Origin: Takakia lepidozioides
Taxonomy: Eukaryota; Streptophyta; Takakiopsida; Takakiales; Takakiaceae
DNA: 64,000 bases
NCBI GenBank assembly: GCA_030704615.1
Contig: CM060731.1
Span: forward strand, 74,254,756 to 74,318,755
Direction: 5' to 3'
Shown: positions 1-11,622 of the stretch, in pieces
Layout of the letters: every line of letters begins with the position of its first letter
Numbering within the stretch: position 1 is the stretch's first letter
The notes under the pieces: generated by a model
Databases searched by the model: none
Told to the model about the DNA's origin: nothing
What the model saw: the letters and a program-made list of their open reading frames with translations, nothing else
Program-made: the position numbers and the translations under genes

Positions 1-350
1 TAATATACCCTCTCCGGCGAAGCTTGTATTGTTGTTCACTACCACAGACGGCCAGCTTGTCCCTTCTATGACCGAAAATTCCGGTCCCCTTCTCTGTGCA
101 TCTGGAAGTCCTTGTTAAGAAACCCTCTCTGGCGAAGCTTGCATTGTCGTTCACTGTATATCACAGGGAGACTTGCGGATGCGCTAAACTGTGTCCGGTA
201 AAGGTGTTCCGGGAGACCTGCCGAGGCTGCCGTAGTGTTTGGCCCACATAATCATCCAGTACAATACCCCTCTGTAGTTGCGGTGGTGCAGAATGTTTGG
301 ATCCATATTCCTGCTGATGGATCGACCTCTCCAGCCGCTGGGGACTGTTA
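1..350 (+). pseudogene. 3' end of a second pectate lyase copy (fragment)
   Basis: Positions about 45-118 encode the last ~23 residues of a pectate lyase, reading GQLVPSMTENSGPLLCASG and ending in TAA at 116-118. The intact gene downstream ends with a very similar stretch (about 4853-4921). Similarity continues beyond the stop: 160-345 resembles 4953-5112, the 3' flank of the intact gene. An AG just before the coding piece could be an old splice acceptor. A ~35 bp direct repeat (6-40 and 121-156) brackets the coding fragment. The rest of the gene, if it exists, lies left of the window. I infer a tandem duplicate or a detached 3' tail. Confidence 0.7.
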
Positions 351-360
351 GAAAATACTG

Positions 361-1038
361 ACATTAGTGTTTAGAGTGAGATATATATGAGTATGGTCAA
401 TCCGAATTTTATGTATGTAAGAATGAGAGAGAAGAAGACAGGACTTGATCTCTTCAACAATTCAATAGTCACTTCACCCTGAAGGGCTGTAACAGACATG
501 TCCATTCTATATGGATCTATATAATCTAGATGTTGAAATTACATCCAACAGGGACGGCCTGTTTTGTTAAATACCTAGATACATATAGATTGTATTATGC
601 AACCTTACACCAAGTGGCTATGGCTGCCAAGTGTGAGGCCAGGTGTAGACGAATTGGGTAGATCAACGTACGATTTTGACAGATCGGTTTGGAAATCAAA
701 GAGGAATTGTAACATGGTGCCAAAGTAGTAGATACTAGATACCTATGCAAGCCTTAGTCTGTGCAGATGCAAGCTCCAGCTGCAAATCATAACCTCCAAT
801 GCATGCTTTTCTACAAAACCTCTGTTAAATTTCAGTCCTGCAGGTAGCTAACGGAAAACAGGCCAATCTCACATTAGCGTAACCACGGTTAGCCGTGATT
901 CCTAATTATTCGATTTCATATTTAATTGACAATTGGTTTGAAACGGGTTTTCTTACGTATGAAGCCATTCTTTACCTTTCAACGGGTGATATTGGCGGGC
1001 ATCTTTAGGAAATAAAAATACTCAATTTATTATTTATA
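361..1038. other. Intergenic; contains one copy of the ~50 bp pectate-lyase-flank repeat
   Basis: No gene is seen. Positions 599-652 resemble the repeats at 5249-5295 and 5307-5352 (shared words such as CAAGTGGCTATGGCTGCCAAG, then GTGTAGACGA), so the duplication that produced the pectate lyase tail at 1-350 extends at least to here. The remainder is AT-rich and unremarkable. Confidence 0.5.
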
Positions 1039-1908
1039 CCATCCCTTATCAACCATTTAGGCATTTTTGCGCCTAATAATTATTAAAAACCAAACAGACT
1101 GCTCAGGCACGTTTCTCAAACCATTTCTCACATTTGGCATCTTCCTGCTATCAGTTTTTAGAATTAGGCACATGAGAAGAGAAAACATTTATTTTCTTAA
1201 GAATAAAAGTACAAAATATAAACCCAATGCCTGTGCCAACATGCCCAGGTCAAATCTCCTCCAAGCCTCTAGCTACCCTTCATTTCCGTGCAAACCCTAA
1301 AAGTGCAATTTGTTGTACGCCGTGTTCCAAGGCTCAAGCTGATACAGTGCTCACTAAGTCACTAGTGATAAACAAGAACTTACTTGATTTCAATAATGGT
1401 ACGTGTTGGTACAGTGCTCTTGAAATATTGGTAAGCTGCAAGCTCTTAGGATATCCCTGATATCTACCTTGACCTGAGTGTAGAGGAAACTATGTGTAGA
1501 TGTCTTGCAAATTTGCACATTGAAAATGAGGATATCCTGATCTCAATGTGGTGGACCAGGTAGATGGAGAGATCATGATGATTAGCGAGGAGGATGAATA
1601 TGATGACATTGTGGAGTCCATGCAGGGTTCTTTCGAAGTTACATGGAGCTCTCGCAAATAGATTGGGATTTGTAGGAAGTTATTTCCGCACGCATATATT
1701 TGTATTGATTTTTGTTCAATGAAATTTTTCATCTTATTACAAACAACATGAGAAGAGGCTTGAAAGTTTTTTGCTGGAATTTTTAGGCATTAAGCACTTT
1801 GGTCCCATAATTTCCATGCAATTAGGCCAAAATTTGAAAAATTCCCAAAACGCGTTAGGCACTTTCAATTTTGAATTACTTTTCGCCTAAACGGTTGATA
1901 AGGGACGG
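1039..1908. mobile_element. Non-autonomous TIR element with TA target duplication (mariner/Stowaway-like)
   Basis: The left end starts CCATCCCTTATCAACC and the right end is its inverted complement starting CCGTCCCTTATCAACC. About 22 of 24 terminal bases match, ending in TTTAGGC on both sides. TA flanks both ends (1037-1038 and 1909-1910). The 870 bp interior has no convincing transposase and carries several extra TTAGGC-type words near 1161, 1781, 1820 and 1853, resembling subterminal repeats. TA duplication suggests the Tc1/mariner superfamily. The TIR sequence alone does not prove the family. Confidence 0.6.
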
Positions 1909-2105
1909 TATCTCCTCTAATAAGAAATACCTAGATTGGGAAAAATTTACCCTTTAAAAATATTTTAAAAACATTATTACTAATACCCGCTCCACAGATT
2001 GACGGTGCGAAGTTGGGGACCGTGGAAAATGGGGAAGGGGGACCGGGCCCGGGTGTGGACCCGACCGGCCGGGCGCAGCGGGTGCGCCCGTGCGGGGGTC
2101 AGGTG

Positions 2106-2112
2106 TATATAA
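2106..2112 (+). promoter_or_regulatory. TATA box of the pectate lyase gene
   Basis: TATATAA lies at the end of a strongly GC-rich stretch (about 2020-2100) and about 460 bp upstream of the chosen start codon. The leader contains a 7-codon upstream ORF at 2485-2508 (ATG TTG AAG ATG ... TAG). An intron in the leader cannot be excluded. Confidence 0.5.
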
Positions 2113-2572
2113 CCGCCATCTTTCCTCTCATCGCTCGCAGAGAAGCTGTGCGCTTCACGAGATTGCTTGCGAGCAATTTGTGGAGGCATTAAGATCAGAG
2201 GAGTATACCACTGCATTGGGTGTGGCAAAGCTTGTACCGGGGAGCCTGCCTATGTACTGAGAGTCTGTGAGTGGGAGAGAAACTGTGCGAGGGGAGATCA
2301 TTTTGTTTTCGGGCTCTTGGAGCAAAGTGGGAGTGAGTGGAGCTGTACTGGGTGTGTTGAAGCTTGCATTCTTGTGCGCACCAGTTCGGGGAGGGTTGCG
2401 TTGGGAAATCTGTACCTCGCTCCAACTCATTCACAGCTCACAGAAGGAGAGTTAAAGAGTCTGTTGAGTTGCTTGGCTTGTCAATATGTTGAAGATGACT
2501 TCTCGGTAGATTGTGGAAACTATCTTGGCACCCCCGGACCCCGCAGCCAGATCAGAGGTGAGCATAACAGGG

Positions 2573-4921
2573 ATGGCCAACTCAGCTAGTGCCCGCCAGT
2601 TTCTTCTGGGTTTCTTGCTTGTAGCGATGGCTTGCTGGCAGTGGGGGACGGTGGAATGCCGAATCAGCCTCTTGGAAGCCTTCACCAATCCTGTGTCTGT
2701 GAAGGACCCTGCCGGTTCGTATTCGTTTTCGGAGAGTCTTCCTCATGCTGCTCTTGCTGATGCTGCTCCATCCATTCTGCGAGACGAGAATTTCATCTCA
2801 GAGATCCCTGATTCCGACATTCGGGATTCTAAGTAAGAAGTTACTGCTCACTCCTGTCCCAACTACCTTACCGTTTCCTACTTCTCCTTACAAGTGAACT
2901 GATTGGACAATGTGGGTCTCTTACCCCTTGAGGATGTCACTTCTCCTTCTCTCTCCTCTGGTAAGATAACCGACTGTATTCGTTCGTGGGTAAATTGTGG
3001 AATTAAGGAATGAAGTAAGGGCCGATCATTGCGAGATGACACAGGCATTTGGCTGCTGTTGAGGTCTCTCGATTCTGCCGACATCTCACTAGTAAGAGAT
3101 ACCTACAACATTCCGATGTTTAGTCGGAAGCTTCTGTAACTTAATTTTACATTATCATTGCACACTCGAGACCTGAACTCCCCGGAGATCTCTACTGTTT
3201 GTGCTATGCCTCATTGTGTTTTGTAACGTCTGTATGTGCAGTGTGAAACCGAGCAACGATGGTTCAGGAGGCGCCCACACTTTGGCTAGCTATGCCGGAT
3301 GTGGAACTGGCAATCCCGTCGATGACTGCTGGAGGTGCGATCCTCACTGGGCGTCGCACCGCCAGGCTTTGGCAGACTGTGCGATCGGTTTCGGGAGGCG
3401 TGCTATCGGTGGTCAAAATGGGAGAATCTACGTCGTCACCTCTGAAGCGGATGACGATGTTGCAAATCCTGTGCCTGGGACATTACGCTATGCTGCTACT
3501 CGAACTGAGCCTCTCTGGATAATCTTTGCACGCGACATGAAAATTTACCTCAAGAATGAGCTGATCATGACCAGTTTCAAGACCATCGATGGGCGCGGTA
3601 CCAATGTGCACATCACAGGCGGTGCAGGTCTCACACTACAATACGTATCGAACATCATCATTCATGGAATCCATGTCCATGATATTGTTGCGACGGGTCC
3701 TGCGAGGGTCATAAGCTCAGAAACGCACGTGGGGCAGCGTGGGAGAGCAGATGGAGACGCCATCAGCCTCTTTACAGCAAAGGATGTTTGGATTGACCAC
3801 AACTATTTAGCCAAAGCTAACGATGGTTTGATCGATGCTATCAGGGGCTCCACATCTATCACCATCTCCAACAACTACTTCACCGACCACGACAAGGTAC
3901 ATCTCTGTCCTGCAGGTCCGGTGCAAGTGCGATGTAGGTATATTCATCTGTTTGGCGTGACTTTTGAGCATTGTTGCACTCTGCAATCTCTGACCTTCTT
4001 GTGGTGCAAACAGGTCATGCTATTCGGCGCCCACCCGACCGACACTATTGACAGGGGTATGCAGGTCACTGTGGCCTTCAACATTTTCGGTCCAGGCCTT
4101 GTTCAGCGAATGCCAAGGTTCACCCACGTGCTTAACTCTGTCTGAACATGTTAACTTTGATAATGCCACTCAACTATCCTGTCAGTTTGTATCTCCTACA
4201 AGTGCAGGATAAGCGCCTCTCTAAGGAAGGGTATCGTTGTAAGCATCTCACTGCCTCGTCTCCAGAAAGTGGATTTACATTGTGATTTATGAGACGTCTC
4301 TTCTAGTGTTGTCTTGTAACGAATTTTCACGGAATGTGCTGCAGATGTCGGTTTGGGTCCTTCCATGTTGTGAACAACGACTATACAGCCGGTTGGGGCA
4401 TATACGCCATTGGAGGCAGTGAAGCACCCACCATCCTCAGCGAAGGAAACCAGTTCTCTGCTCCAAACAGTCATAATTCCAAGGAGGTTAGCGTCACCGC
4501 TGGCCACTCTTTAATTGGAGAAGTGATTCATCACAACTGCCATGATCATTGAAACTGGAGCTGTCGAGCGCCTATACTTTTTTAATTTGGCTGTGTCTTG
4601 TACTACACGGTAGGCGCCGATTAGTCTTTTGTTTCAGATAGTTCGCTCAAGAACTTTTCACTTAAATGGAGTGTGGTTTTGCAGGTCACGAAACGCATTC
4701 ACGATGGTGGAAGCAATTATGGAGGCTACCAGAGTTGGAACTGGAAATCTGCGGGTGACATTTTCTTGAATGGTGCTTATTTCACTAATACGGGAGCGGC
4801 TTCCCAAGCTTCTCCCTTGTACAGTAAAGCTTACAGCTTCTCTGCACGTCCCGGCCAGCTTGTCTCTTCTATTACCAAAGATTCCGGTCCTCTCGTCTGT
4901 GCACCTGGAAGTCAGTGCTGA
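2573..4921 (+). CDS. Pectate lyase, secreted (five exons)
   Basis: Proposed exons 2573-2832, 3242-3896, 4014-4117, 4345-4486, 4685-4921 have GT-AG borders and compatible phases and give about 465 residues. The start is the first ATG in frame; a hydrophobic stretch (about residues 9-26) looks like a signal peptide. Family 1 pectate lyase motifs are present: [18 protein letters not shown] (WIDH at about 270-273), [20 protein letters not shown], a [10 protein letters not shown] loop, then QRMPRCRFG (about 336-344) with the catalytic arginine region, followed by [19 protein letters not shown]. The enzyme cleaves de-esterified pectin by beta-elimination with Ca2+ in the cell wall. Length is normal for plant PL1. 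The 3' part is partly duplicated at 1-350. No lesion was seen. Confidence 0.9.
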
Positions 4922-5165
4922 TTCAGTCCTTTTGGAAGAGGCCTTTGTACTATCACAGGGAGACCTGCGGAGGTGCTAAACTGCGTCTTGCGAAGGTGTT
5001 CCGGGAGACCTGCTGAGGCTGCCGTAGATGTTGGCCCACACAATCTTCCAGTACAATACACCTACTGCTGCATTTGCGGTGGTGCAGAGTATATGCCTGC
5101 AGATGGATCGTCAACAACTCCCAAGTTGTTGGGGACCTGTGTTGATTTCTTACATTTATAATTCT

Positions 5166-5352
5166 GCGACCTCACACTGGCGGGCTATGATTACCGGCCA
5201 GTGTAGACGAGTTGTTATTAGTTGTTACCTGGACTCTTTTCGTGTTACGCAACCTCACACCAGGTGGCTATGGCTACCAAGTGCAGGCGAGTTAGATAGG
5301 TTCAGTGCAACCTCACACTGGACAGCTGCGGCTGCCGGGTGTAGACGCGTTG
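5166..5352. repeat. Three imperfect ~50 bp repeats downstream of pectate lyase
   Basis: Units at about 5166-5215, 5249-5295 and 5307-5352 share GCRACCTCACAC, then a GGCTATG/GGCTGC core, then GTGTAGACGAGTT or a variant. A fourth relative is at 599-652 beside the truncated pectate lyase tail. Spacing is irregular, so this is a dispersed local repeat and not a simple satellite. Function is unknown. Confidence 0.6.
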
Positions 5353-5400
5353 TAGGGCCAGGGTGTATTTCTCAACTGGTTGTTGTTAATCACTGATGAG

Positions 5401-7700
5401 CATTCAACTTGTTGCTCTTTTGATCCAATGATACTCTCCTGATAAGGCATTGACATTGATTGGGCATAAAAGATGCATGTACAACATGGCAAATTGCAAC
5501 TGCTTTGCAAGTGTAGTGACGTAGAGACACAAGCTTGTAAACATTCATGTATCACTACAGATCTTTATCGTTTCCTGCCTCCTCCTTCATGCAATGTTTA
5601 ACTTCATGTTTAGAGTCCCACCCATTTGAGCATGAATCTTGTGCCCTTTAGATGGTCCGGTCATGTGCTGCAATCCTGCAACAATCGACCTCCTTTATCA
5701 GTTCCTCCAGGGTTTTATTTGAAAAGGAAACCCTTCAACTTGTCATGCCCAACCTGCATGTGTCTCCTAGCTCCTGTCGGCCTCACCGCGTCCCTGGCGT
5801 TTTCGTCTCGCGTCGGTGCTTTACTCTCCTAAGCTTCTCCAGTTCCTACGAATCTACGTTACCAGAGCCAGCATATCTCCGGATTCATATGCAAGTTTCA
5901 AATCTAAAGCCCTGCTTATTGGCCGGCATATACGTAAGAGATTAGAGCAAGCCCACCAGAGACTCTATCTCACAAAACTGCGCCAGCCAATTCCTTCATG
6001 AGGCCTTGCATGAGATCATCAAAGGTTCAAATCATATCCAGCAGGGACTAGATTCGGAAACGGAATTTGAACATTCTCTAATTTATACGAGTTGTCAACA
6101 CACAATAAACCGCCGTTAAGGCAGTGATCACAGTGATTACAGATAGTAAGTGGCCATTACAACCTAGTGTAACAGGTATAAAACAGTTTCCCTCAATTGG
6201 AACCTGCGCTTTCTCCGGACTGTACTGCACGGATGGCAGGTGCAGAGGACAAGAGCTAAAGACTTCTCGGAGACCCAACGTGAGAGCAACGTGGGCTTAA
6301 AAACTGGCACACTTTTTGGGCTCAGTTTCCCATGGAGCTACTCCTGAGCAGCGTGTCAGACTTGCAGTCGCAGGCACGAAGACAAGGGCGTGGCCTTACT
6401 GCACGGAGCCGCACTCAGCCCAGTTTCACACGTTGGAATCCCTGGCACCACCGCAACAACCCACACGCCCATCAATGCCCACCTGCAGGAAAATCCAGAG
6501 GCGAGCTCCTGAGCACTGCGAGTTTTCACACTGACGGCGGTCCTCCGCTCAAATCTTCAAAGCCTTCTACGTTTGCAATGTGCATTCTCCTCCGGCACTG
6601 TCCAAGCGGACGGGGTCATGTTATTAATGCTTGATTGTACTCAAAGACGAGGGCTAGACGCAGACATGCCGCCTCCCTTCAATCTTGAGCGATATCTTGC
6701 ACGACAAAAGAGTGGCTACAGTTTGTAGTAGATCCAATCGAGGTTAATCCTGCATGTCTACCGCGATATTGCAACCGTGACATGGATCAATGTTCAAGAG
6801 ATAGTAATGGAGAGATTCGACCCTTCCATTTTGAAAACCGGATTGCATACCACAGATGGATGCTGCGTCCATTGCCACGATTAGCTAGTTGTCAAATGCA
6901 GTATTCGAGTCAATTCATCTCTTTCAAGCTCTACTGTGGCTGCTTCTCCAGAACAGTAGGAAAATTCTCCTTTGTAAACCTCAATTCTTCCTTGCTGTCC
7001 CTATGCAGACAGAAACGGCATGCACAAGAATAAGAGCAGCCTTCTGTCGCAAAACCCAATGGGCCATATGTTTTTTGTGCCGATATGTAAGGCCAGGCCC
7101 AATGAATGTTCCAAGCGGGTTTCAAACATGCTTTTAGGGTTCAAGATACCCCTTGATTAGAATGACTTATTCTAAAAGTACCCATGAAAGTCACCATGAA
7201 AAGTAATGGCGATGTGAATCAAATCACCGGTTATCTCGTTGGCATTATTATGCTTTCTAAGATGATCTAAAGACCCCTCCTGATGTAAATTTCGGGTTGA
7301 CTGGTGTATCACCCGTGAGGCCAAATCCCACAATCCAGTCTAGTCTACCATCCTTCCAACTTGGTGAGTAGTGTTGAGCATTCTCGAGATTGTCCACATG
7401 GGAATACTTTCGCAGTTGCCAAATGCTGATCTGATCTCTGACAAATGCGATAACCTTGATTCGATAGCTGCAGAAATACTTCAATGAGTGACAAACTGAA
7501 ACCTGAAAAGACGCAGCATAGCTATGTGCAAGATGCCGTCGTACTCCGATTAGCTGTGCATCAGTCACTCCCTCAGGTGCAGGGTCTCCACGATATCTGC
7601 AACACTCGATTGCATCCACTCCCTGCCACACAGACACAAGTGCAAGATGGAGACTACCCGACGGAATTGCAAGAAAATAAATTCATATACTCAAGCTGCT
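5401..7700. other. No recognisable gene
   Basis: Short open frames occur on both strands (for example 5652-6001 and 6332-6634 on plus, 7257-7637 on minus) but none shows a family motif, splice context or a repeat partner in the window. I could not assign any of them. Confidence 0.4.
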
Positions 7701-7704
7701 TTTT

Positions 7705-7840
7705 GTGTGTTGAGAATGTATTCATACGAGGGAATGTTGTTTGAGAGAGAATGTACTCATAAGAGGTTGTTTGCCTGGTGAAGAGGGAATGTTGTTTCTG
7801 ACGTTTACCGTAGCCATGTGGCCATAGACCCCGCGAGTAG
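7705..7840. repeat. Copy of a dispersed short repeat (GAGAATGTACTCATAAGA ...)
   Basis: The word GAGAATGTACTCATAAGA followed by GGTTGTTTGCC at 7747-7775, with a diverged upstream version at 7711-7740, recurs at 40119-40146, at 40193-40209 continuing at 40510-40532 (split by a SINE), and at 41635-41663. The neighbouring CCATGTGGCCATAGA-type word (about 7814-7828) also recurs at about 40150-40166. Together these indicate one repeat family about 100 bp long. No TIR was found. Confidence 0.55.
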
Positions 7841-7989
7841 TTTGGACGGAACAAGAGGACACTCCCTTTATGAGGGCTCACTCCAGTAGTGCCGGACTTA
7901 CCTTGGTGTAAGCAATTGGTTCTTTCCAGATTTGATGTGTGTGAGCTGCCCAGCAATTAGACCCCAGCAGGGCGAGGGCTTTAGGCTCA

Positions 7990-8990
7990 GCCTCGAGAGT
8001 CTGAAAGTTGGTGAATAGAGGTGCAGGGACTATGTTCTTGATGGTCCTGAAGAGCGTCACTCTCTGACGAGAATTCCCCGGACATCGTATCAGAAAATGG
8101 ATAGTGTCTTCGGGCCGCCCACATATCAGGTATATATCCTTTTACACTCTGCATGTTATTGTTCAAAGGTGGAGTCCCCGACTCAGTTTAAATTTCAGTC
8201 TAGTGCCAAGGGCAGATAGGCCCTTCAGATCATCCTTAAAGATCCTCACCCGTCACATAATGGAAACAAGCCTTTGATTTTCGAAGTTGGTAAACAGAGG
8301 TACAGGAACAAATCCCTTGATGGAAGAGGATGTCTCTCTGGTGAGAGGGCCCAGGACAATGAATCAGAAAGTGGATGTTGTCTTCAGGTTGCCCACACAG
8401 CAAGCATTTGCAATCCTTCTCTGCATCTGTTTGCTGTTCAAAGGTAGGCTTCCCGCCCCGACTTTAAGTGGGTAAACCCTTGAGGTCATCCATGATGGCC
8501 TCCCCCATGTCAGACTGGAAACAAGTTCAGGGAAATTTTCTGCCTAACTTCATTTTCATCAGACAATTTCCTGGCAACAGACATGGCTTTGGACACTATA
8601 GCCTCTAAGTCAGATTTATCCAGCAGGGTCAAGACTTGCAGACTGAGATTCAGATCCTTGAAAATCTCTTCTACCTCTTCCGCCAGGACTTGGCCTCAGG
8701 GCGATCCTGCTTCCAAGATATAGAGTCAATTAACTTAGGATATCTGATATTAGTCATACGTTGCAGCTCTCACCCCACCATCTGACCTTGAATTCATCAG
8801 TCGGGATCTCAAGGGAGGAATGCCAAACTCACCCCGAACGGCCACATTAGCTGTTTTGGAGCATGCTGACATGCACTCCTTGAGCACCCCCACTGAATGG
8901 ATTCTAGAGACTTAGCCTGGTTGGAGTTATCAACACACACTGCAGATTCGTACTCCAAGGCATGCCTAATAACGCGGCAAATGCATGGTT
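7990..8990 (-). pseudogene. LINE-like reverse transcriptase C-terminal region (decayed)
   Basis: On the minus strand, scattered frames read like the tail of a non-LTR retrotransposon polymerase: LEYESAVCVDNSNQAKSLES (about 8960-8905), an AVRGEFGIPPL-type stretch (about 8855-8820), KVRWW, then YPKLIDSISWKQDRPEAKSW. A zinc-knuckle-like module follows twice, CGQPEDNIHFLIHCPG (about 8395-8348) and CGRPEDTIHFLIRCPG (about 8128-8081). Stops and frameshifts are frequent and no catalytic domain is present, so it is a dead fragment. The double module suggests an internal duplication of ~270 bp. Assignment rests on resemblance to LINE C-termini. Confidence 0.55.
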
Positions 8991-9060
8991 TTTTTTTACT
9001 TCAGAGTTGATCCCTCTGCTTTATAGTGTTCACAGGAAGCTGAAAAGCCTATGCAGCTAG

Positions 9061-10640
9061 ATGGGACCAAAAAAGCAGGAAACAAGAAAATCGGGGCCCT
9101 CTACAAGCAGCCAAAAACCACTGTTCGGAATCAGGAGGTTCGCAAAGGTTGAGAGCTTCACGTACGTAGTCATGCAGCCAGCTACAACTGATCCTCATGA
9201 TGAAAGAAAGACCTCTGTAAGGGATTGGCTGTCTCCCAATTCTGAAATCTCTGATGTTACTCGGAATAATGGAGGCTGCTGCTTCAGGTGACCCCAGAAG
9301 GCCTTCCAGGACAAACCACGCTGATCATCCAGTCAATAAAAGTTTGGAGAAACAGAGCGAATTTTAAGACGGGGGTGCACTTACCACCCAAAACATGCAA
9401 CGAAGGGATAATTGGAATCCTTGTAAATATGATGCCTGGAGTGAAGAGCATTGATGAAGTTCAAATCCCACACTCCAGTTGACCTGGCTAGTAGACCCAA
9501 AGTCACTTCAATCAATTGTCAGGGCCCCAGCAATAGGACTGCCCTATGTACACTCTTTCTGTTCTTATTCTCTGGATGAATCAAGAAATTCTTTATTTTC
9601 AAATGAGGAAGGCCCACGGTAGAGCTGCTTTTGGTCAGGGAAGGAGAGGAACTGAGTCTTTAATTGATGTACAGTCGCCAGAGAATGTCACTCAGATTGG
9701 ATCCAGGAATTTTCTTTGCACCCACATGACTGGTATATATAAGCAAACCTTGCTACTGGAGGGAAATTGCTTCAGTAGTTCCACCTATGATCTTCCCCAT
9801 TTGTGGACCATGAAAGAAGAAACAGCCAAAGAGAAAGATGACTAGTTACTGATGTACCTGTGCTTCTTGGAGTCTTGTGGCCACAGATCACACACGCTCA
9901 TTGTGACTTAAAGGCCAGCAAGATAGGACATTGATGGGTGTGTTCACTGTTGGAATGTGCCTCCAATAGAGAGACCTACCCTTTTTAATACAGATTCTGG
10001 CCTGCAAAACTTCTCAAGAAAACTCTTTAAAACAACATTGAGGAGAAGAAATTGGGCAATATGTTCATGGGGGAAAGAGAAGGAAGAATGAAAGAAATTT
10101 GCTACATTTTATGGGGCCTTAGGGACCATGGGCAAAGTACAGGTACAAGGGAAAACTAGAAGCACGATGGACCCAAAACGGGGTGAAGGAAAGAAAGAAA
10201 GAGAAACCTCGTTGGATCCATCATGAACTCCACCGAGGCCCACAGGACCAAGACAGTAAGACAGAGAAAGAGATATTTTGTATTACATGCATAGGAGAGC
10301 CAAAGGGCCCAGGGGACACAAGTAGAAAAACACTGGAACCTGATCCACAAATGAAATTTGCTTATCACTTTCTAGTCCAACCAAACTTTGTCCGATTAGC
10401 TCCTCTCCGCTTTCTCCATTCCCTTTTTCTCTTTCTTTGCCAAAACATGAGATGGCAGATCAAAAGCAGCAGCATAATATATGCAGATCTATTCATCGTT
10501 ATAGAATTATAATATAGACAAACGTTGCTATGAGTAACACCACTTGCATTACATTATGAAAATATATCAAGTCCTCCTGTGCAGATCGATCATGCTGAAA
10601 TATATATGAGGAACATATTGAACATGGTCGACATTGTGAC
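9061..10640. repeat. Flanking part of a segmental duplication (partner 43.6-46.1 kb)
   Basis: Several stretches match the region beside the second terpene synthase locus: 9190-9240 with about 43610-43660; 9270-9300 with 44775-44815; 9342-9490 with 44845-45010; about 9560-9605 with 45105-45155; and 10520-10740 with about 45910-46165, all in the same orientation. One interior block (about 9612-10215) matches about 45340-45870 in opposite orientation. No gene is recognised here. The last part is the 3' flank of the MTPSL pseudogene. Confidence 0.65.
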
Positions 10641-10657
10641 TTCTTGGGTAAAATATA

Positions 10658-11622
10658 TCAAAGTTGATGCAGCTCCATCTGATCACGTTCTAAATCTGAA
10701 CATTGCAGTTGGTGATGGACATTGGTGATGGCCCGGAGCTCTGGGAAAACTGAGTCGGGGTGCCTGTAGCGCTTGTTCAGGCTGCTCCAGTGAATGTTGC
10801 CAGACAGAAGCTCCTTCGCACCTTCCACGTAGCGGCGCACGGCAAAGGCGCAAGGTTGCGCGTCCAACACGGCCAACTCCGTCTCCAGCTCCAAGACGAG
10901 GCGAGTGTAGGAGTTCGCCAAGTCGACGGCTCTCCACGCAGCTTGGGGTAGCAGTGTGCCTTCAGATTCCATCAACACCTTGATTAGATTGCGCGGATTG
11001 TCTTTCTCCTGCACCTCCTTGGGGTAGGAGAAAATATCGTTGACAATAGTGGCCTAAATGACGGCCGCATTGGTCAGCTGTTGCATAATGCGTTGGGCAC
11101 GAATCTCGTCTGGAAGAAAGACGTTCTTGCCAAACTCCACGAGATTCAGACTAAACAAGCCTCCAGAGTTCCAGCCGCGCATTTGGGTGAAAGTCTCCAA
11201 GTCTTCTTGCAAATTATATTTAAAGCGGTCGCCTAGAACGTCGACATGGCTGGCAAGGGTGACTCTGTGGTGCTCGCGGAGAGAGTCTGCAAAATTATTG
11301 AACCATCCCGGGGTGGACATGCGTCTCAAATCCTGACCCAATTCCCACATCATCCCCTCGATCGGGGTGGGATCGCACGGAGGCTCTTGTTGCATGAAGA
11401 GGAGGTCCAAGTTGTGGAGGAACTCTCCGATTTTGTGAGGGCTCTCACGGATGCTGCGATCAATGCCATACTCCTCGAGCCACAAGTCGTTTGGCGAATC
11501 AAAGAGAAGATCATCCAAAATGAACCCCAGGGCGAACACCATACAAGACGATCACAACTGACGGTTCCGCTGGACAGAACGCTGGAAAACGAGACGGCTA
11601 GACGACAATGGGCCAACGGCAT
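10658..11622 (-). pseudogene. Microbial-type terpene synthase-like (MTPSL) pseudogene 1
   Basis: Reading leftwards, an Asp-rich motif FILDDLLFDSPND (about 11530-11490), EYGIDRS, EGMMWELGQDL, WFNNFADSLREHH, a GWNSGGLF stretch and an NSE/DTE motif NDIFSYPKE (about 11040-11014) match the class I terpene cyclase fold of the MTPSL family, enzymes that cyclise prenyl diphosphates in non-seed plants. An in-frame TAG (11054-11056) stands where copy 2 has a CAG codon, just before the NSE motif, and the frame shifts near 11540. The N-terminal ~100 residues are missing. The C-terminus (RYRHPDSVFPELRAITNVHH) is longer than in copy 2. Confidence 0.8.

Noticed and set aside
2167-2589. 140-codon open frame upstream of pectate lyase
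   Set aside because: It begins at TTG, shows no family motif, and overlaps the leader of a well-supported gene.
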